Part shown: one piece after another, positions 8,683 to 16,328 of the stretch | How the letters are laid out: every line of letters starts with the position of its first letter | Position numbering within the stretch: position 1 is the stretch's first letter | NCBI RefSeq assembly: GCF_000235625.1 | Contig: NZ_AGTR01000011.1 | Span: forward strand, 40,404-104,403 | Direction: 5' to 3' | Origin: Marinobacter manganoxydans MnI7-9 | GTDB lineage: Bacteria > Pseudomonadota > Gammaproteobacteria > Pseudomonadales > Oleiphilaceae | DNA: 64,000 nucleotides | Notes under the pieces: generated by a model | Told to the model about the DNA's origin: nothing | Databases searched by the model: none | What the model saw: only the letters and a program-made list of their open reading frames with translations | Translations under genes and position numbers: made by a program

Positions 8683-11600
8683 TTACGCTTCGGAAAAACT
8701 CCTGCGTTTCCAGAGATAGTAACCTACCGGTATCACCAGCAGTGCCAGAATCACGGCACTGATCATGCCTCCGACCATGGGCGCGGCAATCCGCCCCATG
8801 ACTTCCGATCCGGTTCCGCCACCCATCATGACCGGTATCAGCCCGCCGATGATGGCGGCCGCGGTCATCATTATCGGCCGCACCCTCATTCCGGCGCCAT
8901 GAAGCACTGCATGGCGAAGGTTTTCCCGCCTTGGTTTCAGCCCGTTCTTTTCACAGGTTTCCAGCATCGATTCGTAGGACTGATTGAGATAGACCAGCAT
9001 GATCACACCAATCTCCACAGCAACACCGGCCAGGGCAATGAAACCGACGCCGACGGCAACCGAGAAGTTGTAACCCAGCAGATACATCAGCCAGAAGGCG
9101 CCAACCAACGCGAAAGGCAGGGTAGCCATGATGATACCCACTTCCGCAAAGCGCCCGAAGTTCAGGAACAGCAGCAGGACAATAACACCCAGCGTCACCG
9201 GAACCACCAGGCTCAGTTTCTGCTTGGCACGGAGCATGTACTCATACTGGCCAGACCAGTTGACGGAGTAACCGGCGGGCAGGTCCAGCTCCGCCTTCAC
9301 GGCGGCCTGCGCCTGCTGGACATAGGTGCCGATGTCCACACCTTCGATATCCACATAGCTCCAGCCGTTCAGGCGGGCGTTTTCACTCTTGATGGAGGGC
9401 GGCCCGTCCTCCACCCGGATATCGGCCACGTCGGCCAGCGCGATCCGCTGACCGGATTCAGTCACCACGGGAAGCTGCTTCAGTTTTTCGGGTGAGTCCC
9501 GGTAATCCTCCGGATAGCGGAGGTTGATCGGGAAGCGCTCAAGCCCCTCGATGGTCTGCGCCACGTTGATTCCGCCAATGGCCGAGGCCACAACCTGCTG
9601 AACATCATCGATATTCAGGCCATAGCGGGCGGCACGCTCCCGATCAATATCCACCTTGATGTAACGTCCGCCGGCGACCCGCTCGGAATAGACAGAACTG
9701 GTGCCGGGAACCTTCTCCAGGATCTCCTCAAGGCGTTTGCCAATGCCCTGGATAACCGAGAGATCCGGGCCGGCTACCTTGATGCCCACGGGGGTCTTTA
9801 TGCCCGTTGCCAGCATGTCGATGCGGGTTTTGATCGGCATGACCCAGGCATTGGTCACCCCCGGGAAGCGAATCAGCGAATTGAGCTCCTGCTTGAGCTT
9901 ATCGGTGGTCATCCCGTCCCGCCACTGATCCTTGGGCTTAAGCTGGATAAAGGTCTCAACCATGGTCAGCGGCGCCGGGTCGGTAGCGGTATCCGCCCGC
10001 CCCACCTTGCCAAACACGGTTTTCACTTCGGGCACCGTGGCGATAAGCTTGTCCGTCTGCTGCACCAGCCTCCTGGCCTCGGCAATCGAGATGGCGGGGT
10101 AGGTGGTGGGCATGTACATCAGGTCGCCCTCATCCAGGTTGGGAATGAATTCACTCCCGATCTTGGTTGCCGGCCACAGGCCGACAACCAGAACCAGTAC
10201 CGATACCAGAACCGTTGACAGCGGAAACCGGAGCACCAGCTTCAGGGCCGGCATATAGGCGGCGACCAGCAGCCGGTTCAGCGGATTCTTGTGCTCCGGC
10301 AGCACCTTGCCACGAATGAAGTAACCCATGAGCACCGGGACCAGCGTCACTGCGAGAGCGGCACTGGCCGCCATGGCGTAGGTCTTAGTGAACGCCAGGG
10401 GCGCAAACATCCGCCCTTCCTGGGCTTCCAGGGCAAACACCGGCACAAAACTGACAGTGATGATCAACAGCGAGAAAAACAGCGCCGGCCCGACCTCCGA
10501 GGCCGATCTGGCTACTATTTCCCATCGGTTCTCGGGCGTCAGCGGCGTCCTCTCCATATGCTTGTGCATGTTCTCGATTAACACGATGGCGCCGTCGATC
10601 ATGGCACCGATGGCAATAGCGATCCCCCCGAGCGACATGATATTGGCATTGATACCCTGAAAGTACATGACGATAAAGGCGGTCAGGATGCCCACCGGCA
10701 GGCTGATAATTGCCACCAGCGACGAGCGGACGTGGAACAGGAAAACCATACACACCAGGGCCACCACCACAAATTCCTCGAGCAGCTTGAACCCGAGGTT
10801 ATTGACCGCGCGCTCGATCAGGCCAGAGCGATCGTAAACCGTCACCACCTCAACACCTTCGGGCAGGCTCGACTGCAACTCTTCCAGCTTGGCCTTCACA
10901 CCATTAATGGTTTTCTGGGCATTTTCACCAAACCGCATTACCACAATGCCGCCAATGGTCTCCCCGTTGCCGTTGAGTTCCACAACGCCACGTCTCGCCT
11001 GCGGCCCGATCTCAACGCTTGCCACATCCTTCATCAGGACCGGCGTGCCATTTACGTCAAGACCCAGTGGAATCGACAAGAGGTCTTCACGGGACTGGAT
11101 ATAGCCAGTCGAGCGGACAATGTATTCCGCCTCGGCCATCTCGATCACCGATGCACCGATTTCCTTGTTGCCCCGCTTGATGCTGTTCTGGATGTGGGAC
11201 AGGGGGATACCGAATGCCCGGAGTTTTTCGGGATTCACCTTGACCTGGTACTGCTTGACCATGCCGCCGACCGTGGACACTTCCGAGACACCGGGCACTG
11301 TCTGCAGCTCGTACTTCAGAAACCAGTTCTGCAGAGTGGTCAGTTGGCTCAGGTCGTTGTTCCCTGTCCGGTCAACCAGGGCATACAGGTAAACCCAGCC
11401 GACCCCGGTCGCATCCGGCCCCAGTTGAGGCCGGGCCGATTCAGGCAGGCTGGGTATTACCTGCGACAGGTATTCCAGCACCCGGGAGCGGGCCCAGTAC
11501 ATGTCCGTATCTTCATCAAAGATGATATAGACGTAGGAGTCGCCGAAGAACGAGTAGCCCCGGACCGTCACCGCACCCGGCACCGAGAGCATGGCCGTGG

Positions 11601-11808
11601 TCAGCGGATAGGTCACCTGATCTTCCACCACCTGCGGGGCCTGGCCGGGGTAGCTGGTTTTAACGATAACCTGGACATCCGAGAGATCCGGCAGGGCATC
11701 CACCGGCGTCTTTGACACCGAGTAGAGCCCGAACCCGGTCAGCAATACGGCGGCAAGCATGACCAGAAAACGGTTCTGGACAGACCAGTTAATGACCGAC
11801 GCAATCAT
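8683..11808 (-). CDS. cusA: Cu(I)/Ag(I) efflux RND pump, inner-membrane component
   Basis: The 1041-residue product is a heavy-metal RND transporter of the CusA (monovalent cation) type. It has 12 membrane helices, the proton-relay helix AIGAMIDGAIVLIENMHKH and the methionine-bearing segment RIDMLATGIKTPVG, which corresponds to the periplasmic metal-site region of CusA. It takes Cu(I)/Ag(I) from periplasm or cytoplasm and drives it through CusB and CusC out of the cell. The ATG overlaps the cusB stop by four bases (ATGA). Length matches the family. It is last in the cusCBA operon, which begins behind a predicted CopR box at 14641. Confidence 0.95.
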   Translation of the reverse strand: MIASVINWSVQNRFLVMLAAVLLTGFGLYSVSKTPVDALPDLSDVQVIVKTSYPGQAPQVVEDQVTYPLTTAMLSVPGAVTVRGYSFFGDSYVYIIFDEDTDMYWARSRVLEYLSQVIPSLPESARPQLGPDATGVGWVYLYALVDRTGNNDLSQLTTLQNWFLKYELQTVPGVSEVSTVGGMVKQYQVKVNPEKLRAFGIPLSHIQNSIKRGNKEIGASVIEMAEAEYIVRSTGYIQSREDLLSIPLGLDVNGTPVLMKDVASVEIGPQARRGVVELNGNGETIGGIVVMRFGENAQKTINGVKAKLEELQSSLPEGVEVVTVYDRSGLIERAVNNLGFKLLEEFVVVALVCMVFLFHVRSSLVAIISLPVGILTAFIVMYFQGINANIMSLGGIAIAIGAMIDGAIVLIENMHKHMERTPLTPENRWEIVARSASEVGPALFFSLLIITVSFVPVFALEAQEGRMFAPLAFTKTYAMAASAALAVTLVPVLMGYFIRGKVLPEHKNPLNRLLVAAYMPALKLVLRFPLSTVLVSVLVLVVGLWPATKIGSEFIPNLDEGDLMYMPTTYPAISIAEARRLVQQTDKLIATVPEVKTVFGKVGRADTATDPAPLTMVETFIQLKPKDQWRDGMTTDKLKQELNSLIRFPGVTNAWVMPIKTRIDMLATGIKTPVGIKVAGPDLSVIQGIGKRLEEILEKVPGTSSVYSERVAGGRYIKVDIDRERAARYGLNIDDVQQVVASAIGGINVAQTIEGLERFPINLRYPEDYRDSPEKLKQLPVVTESGQRIALADVADIRVEDGPPSIKSENARLNGWSYVDIEGVDIGTYVQQAQAAVKAELDLPAGYSVNWSGQYEYMLRAKQKLSLVVPVTLGVIVLLLFLNFGRFAEVGIIMATLPFALVGAFWLMYLLGYNFSVAVGVGFIALAGVAVEIGVIMLVYLNQSYESMLETCEKNGLKPRRENLRHAVLHGAGMRVRPIMMTAAAIIGGLIPVMMGGGTGSEVMGRIAAPMVGGMISAVILALLVIPVGYYLWKRRSFSEA

Positions 11809-13256
11809 GAGGCGCCTCCGTCATGGTCCATTTCGCCCTGGTTCATCTTGCCATGGTCCATTTCGCCCTGATCCATCTTGCCGTGGTCCATTTCGCCCTG
11901 ATCCATCTTGCCGTGGTCCATTTCGCCCTGGTTCATTGGGTTCTGATCCATCCCCTCATGATTCATGGTTTCAGGGCTGCCCTTGGCATCAGCCTTGCCC
12001 GCGCCCATGGCGTGCCCGGAATGGTTCATATCCGGGTCCATCGCCCCTGTGGGCGGCGGGGACATCCGCCGGAAATCCGATGTCTTGCTGGATTCAGAGT
12101 CAATCAGGAACTGCGCCGAGACCACCACCTGGTCGCCGGGAACGACGCCTTCCAGAATCTCGGCATACCTGTTCCCGACCCGTCCGGTGGTAACGTTAAC
12201 CGATTTGAAGGCGCCTTCTTCCAGGGCCAGAACAACGCGGTCGGTCTGCCCGGTGCGGATAACGGATTCCCGGGGCACCAGGGTGCGCCTTTCACTGGGA
12301 TCGCCCTGTATGTCGACGCTGGCGAACATGCCCGGCTGCAACATGCCATCGGCATTGTCAAAGCGCATCCTGACCTGTGCGGTCCGGGTCTCGAGATTGA
12401 TTTCCGGGTACACGTAGTCCACGCTCCCCATCCAGCTGCGCCCGGGCATGTAGTCCAGGGTCATCTCTACCGGATCGCCGGCACTGATGGCCCAGAGCTG
12501 GCTCTCGAACACCTCCCCGATCACCCAGACCTCGTCAAGCGAACCGATGGACACAACCTTATCTCCGGGCTTGACGAATGCACCCTCACGGACATTCAGG
12601 ACATCAATAACCCCGGAAGCCGGGGCATAGAAAGTTATGGTCCGCTGCACATCCCGGGTCTGCCTGAGTGTCCGGATCAAACGGTCCGAGACATTCAGCG
12701 ACGACAAACGCTCCTCGGCCGCCCTGATCAGGCGCGGGTTTTTCCGGTCCAGTGCCAGGAGCAATTCCTCCTGGGCATTCACCAGGGTGGGTGAGTAGAG
12801 GGTGTAAACAGGCTTGCCCTTCTCAACCGGGTCGCCCTCGGACTTTACATAAAGTTTCTCGATCCACCCTTCAACACGGGGGTGCATGTGGTACAACTCG
12901 TCTTCGTTATACTGCACGTAGCCCACGGTAATAATATTGCTGGGCAACTGCCCCCTGATGGCCTCGTCCGTGCGAACGCCCAGGTTATTGACAATGTTCG
13001 GCGCAACCCGGACGGTGCCTGGCGAGTCGTCAGCGCTCCCGCTGTCCTCGTAAACCGGAACCAGATCCATGCCCATGGGCGACTTGCCCGGTTTGTCACT
13101 TCTGAAGCTGGCGTCCATGGGTGACACCCAGTACAAGGGTTTCTTTTCCGCGGACGCTGGTGCCGTTGCGGTTTCGGAGGCCAGCCAATAGGCCGCCCCG
13201 GCCCCGGCAATGCCACCAAGCAGTATAAAGCCCAGCGGGCGAACAAAATTAGCCAT
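11805..13256 (-). CDS. cusB: Cu(I)/Ag(I) efflux RND periplasmic adaptor with Met/His-rich tail
   Basis: The 483-residue adaptor has an N-terminal membrane anchor, a YHS-like metal segment near residues 40-65 (YWVSPMDASFRSDKPGKSPM), the lipoyl/barrel core and a membrane-proximal domain. The last 70 residues are unusual: a Met/His/Asp-rich tail made mainly of 10-residue repeats of the type GEMDHGKMDQ. CusB normally binds Cu(I) through N-terminal methionines and hands it to CusA; the tail adds many more potential ligands. The gene sits between cusC (5-base gap) and cusA (4-base overlap). Confidence 0.93.
   Translation of the reverse strand: MANFVRPLGFILLGGIAGAGAAYWLASETATAPASAEKKPLYWVSPMDASFRSDKPGKSPMGMDLVPVYEDSGSADDSPGTVRVAPNIVNNLGVRTDEAIRGQLPSNIITVGYVQYNEDELYHMHPRVEGWIEKLYVKSEGDPVEKGKPVYTLYSPTLVNAQEELLLALDRKNPRLIRAAEERLSSLNVSDRLIRTLRQTRDVQRTITFYAPASGVIDVLNVREGAFVKPGDKVVSIGSLDEVWVIGEVFESQLWAISAGDPVEMTLDYMPGRSWMGSVDYVYPEINLETRTAQVRMRFDNADGMLQPGMFASVDIQGDPSERRTLVPRESVIRTGQTDRVVLALEEGAFKSVNVTTGRVGNRYAEILEGVVPGDQVVVSAQFLIDSESSKTSDFRRMSPPPTGAMDPDMNHSGHAMGAGKADAKGSPETMNHEGMDQNPMNQGEMDHGKMDQGEMDHGKMDQGEMDHGKMNQGEMDHDGGAS
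11822..11941 (-). repeat. Four 30-bp tandem repeats encoding the CusB metal-binding tail
   Basis: Units start at 11822, 11852, 11882 and 11912, each 30 bases and nearly identical (shared core GGTCCATTTCGCCCTG). Because 30 bases equals ten codons the repeats stay in frame and encode the GEMDHGKMDQ-type decapeptide. Copy number could change by slippage without breaking the gene. Confidence 0.9.
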
Positions 13257-13261
13257 GATGG

Positions 13262-14626
13262 TCAGTCCTGATAGCGAGTCTGTGAAAGTGAAGGTACTTC
13301 GGAAGAGCCTGAGGTCAGGTAACGGAAACTGGCGAAGTTCCGGGCCCGCTCCGCGGTCATCCCGATCAGCTCAATCTTGGCGTTGAGATCGTCGATCCGC
13401 GCACGCACGGCCTCGGCGAAATCGCCGTCGTCATTGTTGTAGGCGGTCAGCGCGGCCTCGGCCTGCTCTTCCATTTGCGGCAGCAAGAACTGCTGGTATA
13501 TCCCGATGCGGTCATCAAGCCGTTTAATCCGGGCAAGGGCTGAACGGGCCCTTGCCTGAATCACGCGAAGCTGCAAAACTCGCTCTGTCTTTTCTGCTTC
13601 GAGCCGGGCCGCTGAGGCGTTCAGCTTCCGGTCCTGGAGATTGCCGGTAAACAGCGGGAGATCAAAACCAATCCCCACGGAGAAGAGATCCGCCCGGTCC
13701 TGCCCGCCGGGCACGCGATCCCGGTAGCCATATTGCGCAGAAACCGTCCATTCGGGCTTGTAAGCCTCGCGGGCAAGATCCACATCAATGGCCCGGGCCT
13801 TGATCTGCTGGTCCGTGGAACGGATCAGGGGGTGACGGATAAGGGTGCCCGCACTGGTTTCCGACCAGCCGTCCCGAAGCGCTGTCAGCAGTTCGGGGGG
13901 CACCGTTTCGGTTACCTCCAGCGAGGCATTTTTCGACCCGATCCACTCACCCAGAGCTTCCTGACTTGATTGCAGCTTCAGCCTCAGGTCGGTCAGCCGG
14001 TCATCCAGGCGCGTAAGCTCCAGGGTGCCCCGGACAACGTCCTGCTGCCGTGAGATCATGGTGGCGGTTATGTAACCCGCCTCGGCTACGTCGGACAGCT
14101 GCTCGAAAAGATCCCTGTTATCCTCAATCAGACCGATGCTCTGTTGTGCCTCCCACACATCAAGCCAGAGGCGGGTCACCGTTTCCACCACCCTGGCGCG
14201 CCGGTTCTCCCTCTGAAAAGGTTGCTCCTGCGCCAGCTCTTCTTTCCTGTCCTGCGACAACTGCAGGCTGTCGCCGCGCGGAATCCGCTGCGAGATTCCG
14301 ACCGTGGCCTGGGTCATCGCTTCCTGCCCGGTGTCGAACGTGTCCACGGGCAGATTCGCGGCGCCAAGTGACAGCCGAGGGTCGGGCAGGGCCCCCTCGG
14401 CAATGGACTCCTCCAGTAATGCTTGCTGTATCTGGGCACTCTGGCGAAGCCATGGATCGTATTCAATGGCGGCATCAATCACATTCGCCAGTTGAAGTCT
14501 GGGCTCCGCCCAACCGGGCAGGCTGGTCAAAACCAACGCCCCGAAGATGGCGGATCTGAAATAGCGAGCAGGAATAGCCAAGGGTAGGTCTCCACAGAAG
14601 TCTGTTAATCTGTTCAGGTACGCCAT
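13262..14626 (-). CDS. cusC: Outer-membrane efflux protein, TolC/CusC family
   Basis: Outer-membrane channel of the Cus pump, about 455 residues, with the TolC-family duplicated coiled-coil segments (for example ARSALARIKRLDDRIGIYQQ). It is first in the cusCBA operon. The start is uncertain: the most upstream ATG (14638) is only 3 bases from the predicted CopR box at 14641-14657, so a later start is more likely. I give the second ATG (14626); a TTG near 14582 preceded by GGAG would give a shorter, more typical signal peptide. Whether the specificity is Cu/Ag rests on its partners. Confidence 0.87.
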   Translation of the reverse strand: MAYLNRLTDFCGDLPLAIPARYFRSAIFGALVLTSLPGWAEPRLQLANVIDAAIEYDPWLRQSAQIQQALLEESIAEGALPDPRLSLGAANLPVDTFDTGQEAMTQATVGISQRIPRGDSLQLSQDRKEELAQEQPFQRENRRARVVETVTRLWLDVWEAQQSIGLIEDNRDLFEQLSDVAEAGYITATMISRQQDVVRGTLELTRLDDRLTDLRLKLQSSQEALGEWIGSKNASLEVTETVPPELLTALRDGWSETSAGTLIRHPLIRSTDQQIKARAIDVDLAREAYKPEWTVSAQYGYRDRVPGGQDRADLFSVGIGFDLPLFTGNLQDRKLNASAARLEAEKTERVLQLRVIQARARSALARIKRLDDRIGIYQQFLLPQMEEQAEAALTAYNNDDGDFAEAVRARIDDLNAKIELIGMTAERARNFASFRYLTSGSSEVPSLSQTRYQD

Positions 14627-14640
14627 GCTAAATCTCAAAC

Positions 14641-14657
14641 CTGAACTCTAACTGAAC
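14641..14657 (-). promoter_or_regulatory. Predicted CopR box upstream of cusCBA
   Basis: In the direction of cusC the site reads GTTCAG-TTAGA-GTTCAG. Ten bases after the second half-site lies TAGCAT, a plausible -10. It is one of seven copies of the direct repeat DTTCAG-N5-DTTCAG in the window. The 11-base period suits head-to-tail binding by an OmpR-family response regulator. Confidence 0.75.
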
Positions 14658-15197
14658 TTACCTGGGTTTTCAGGATATTTTGATCTGGCTCAATTTGTGT
14701 TTCATGTGATAAAAACCGAGAGAATCTTTGGTTTTTCATTAACTATCCAGAATCACTCCGAAAACTGATGCTTTAAAAAACTCATCAGACAGGATCGGCA
14801 ATTATTTTCTGAATATAAAGCCTTTACCACCAGCCCAACAATGTGAAATACCTGAGGGTCTCAGTGGTATAGCACATAAAGACGAGCAAGCACATTTCAG
14901 CGCATAAAAAAGCCGCAGAGGCTTCTGCGGCAAGGACAAACCTGAGACAACACAAAGGACAATCGTGTCAGGTACGATGACTGCCCCATGTACTGCAAAG
15001 TAAAACACAATACCCTGAAACAAACCTGAATTTCTGACACCTCTTAAAAAAAGATGACCGTCGAGTGGCCTATACACTAAATAACTGCCCATTAAACCGC
15101 CACACGATTCATTTGCTGAAATGTACATATAAAGGAACGCCTGGGTAGAGTGATACTTCTTTGATTGTGGGCGCCAAAATACGACCAGACAGAATAT
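14658..15197. other. Gene-free stretch between cusC promoter and barrel gene
   Basis: About 540 bases with no supported gene; the open frames here are short, overlap each other and lack ribosome-binding sites. It is AT-richer than its neighbours. It contains the terminator described at 14906-14931. Confidence 0.5.
14906..14931 (-). terminator. Rho-independent terminator, minus strand
   Basis: Perfect 8-base stem GCCGCAGA/TCTGCGGC with a 4-base loop, followed on the minus strand by six T residues. It lies about 270 bases beyond the barrel gene that ends at 15198 and would end that long minus-strand transcript before the cus promoter. Confidence 0.8.
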
Positions 15198-16328
15198 TCA
15201 GAAGTACCATTGCATCTCCACCAATCCCAGAGGCTCAAGCATTCCGTACTCGCTGGTGTCGTTACCACCAAACCATTGGGCTCCGGCTGTGAGATAGATT
15301 TCCTGGCTGAAGGGAGGCGTCCAGGTGGACCGGGGATAGAGTACCCAGCTTGCATCATCAACATTGCGAATGGCCACTACCCGATACTGCCAAAACGGGT
15401 TGATATCCTGCCATGCGAGCAACCCGGTATAATGGCGCCCGGCATAGAGCGGATCTGTGGACAGCAGGTTTCCAAGGCCAGAGTTTCCCGGCGGTACGGG
15501 CCGGCCGTTGTAGAAATATTCCAGTGCCAGGTTGAACCCATTGCGAAACGACCAATTCAGATCCGCCACTCCCTGCCAGTAGCTGTCGCTGGCGTCCGGG
15601 TCGCTCCAGACGAATTCCGTGCGCCAACCGGTGCCGATCACCGAGCCACTGCCGTCAAAGCCTATCCTGGTGACATCGGCAAACTCACCTGCCATCAGCC
15701 CGGCATCTACACCACCAATATAGCGCTTGACCCGGGCTGCCGTACTGGCCTCGCCGTCATTGTGTTGCGGGGCATGGACAGCGCTGATGCGTCCTAAGGC
15801 TCCCCAGGGTTTGTCCCAGAGAATGGCGTCCACACCCACCCGTTCATCCGGCTCCAGTTGCAAAGGGCTGACAGGATTGAGGATGTCCATCGGGTTCCAG
15901 ATCAGGGCCGTGGACCAGTTCACCTGCTGGCGGCCGAAGCGGAAATCACCGGCCGGCGACCGCCACTGCACCGTGCCACGATAGAACTGGTGGCGCGCCA
16001 GCAATGTCCCCGACTCGTGAATATCCCCCTGCAGATCCCAGTAGCGAGGTTCCGGGGCATCCCGGAGCAAGGCGAACTCCGGGCTGTCCAGAAAACTGCC
16101 CGAAACCAGTTCCAGGTCGTAGGCCGCGTCCACAATCCAGTCCTGATATCGATATCGGGGGTTCAGACGCAGGCGGGTAAGGTTCGAAACGTAGCGATCA
16201 CCGTCGATCAACGAGCGCGAGCCGACGCTGAGATTCTTCAGCGATCCGGACTGGCTGAACCCGGCCTCAACACCTGAAGCCAGCATCAGGCAGACCAGCC
16301 CTGACGCCACTTGCCAGTGCCTAGCCAT
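15198..16328 (-). CDS. Putative outer-membrane beta-barrel of LolA/ABC module
   Basis: The 376-residue product starts with a signal peptide (cleavage expected near SGVEA-GF) and shows alternating aromatic/polar strands, ending MQWYF with the C-terminal phenylalanine typical of outer-membrane barrels. I do not recognise a named family beyond a loose resemblance to DUF1302-type barrels. Its start overlaps the permease stop by eight bases, so it is translationally coupled to the ABC genes upstream. The context suggests it is the outer-membrane end of a lipid or hydrophobic-compound route; that is inference. Confidence 0.7.
   Translation of the reverse strand: MARHWQVASGLVCLMLASGVEAGFSQSGSLKNLSVGSRSLIDGDRYVSNLTRLRLNPRYRYQDWIVDAAYDLELVSGSFLDSPEFALLRDAPEPRYWDLQGDIHESGTLLARHQFYRGTVQWRSPAGDFRFGRQQVNWSTALIWNPMDILNPVSPLQLEPDERVGVDAILWDKPWGALGRISAVHAPQHNDGEASTAARVKRYIGGVDAGLMAGEFADVTRIGFDGSGSVIGTGWRTEFVWSDPDASDSYWQGVADLNWSFRNGFNLALEYFYNGRPVPPGNSGLGNLLSTDPLYAGRHYTGLLAWQDINPFWQYRVVAIRNVDDASWVLYPRSTWTPPFSQEIYLTAGAQWFGGNDTSEYGMLEPLGLVEMQWYF

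Noticed and set aside
10732-11715. A 327-codon open frame antisense to cusA
   Set aside because: It is a shadow of the conserved cusA coding sequence, with no family match and no start signals.
11822-11941. Short regular repeats considered as a CRISPR-like array
   Set aside because: The units are directly adjacent 30-bp tandem repeats without spacers, in frame within cusB, and encode a metal-binding peptide. No CRISPR array or cas gene is visible anywhere in the window.
14802-15128. A 108-codon open frame on the minus strand in the intergenic region
   Set aside because: It spans the terminator at 14906-14931, has no ribosome-binding site and no recognisable family.
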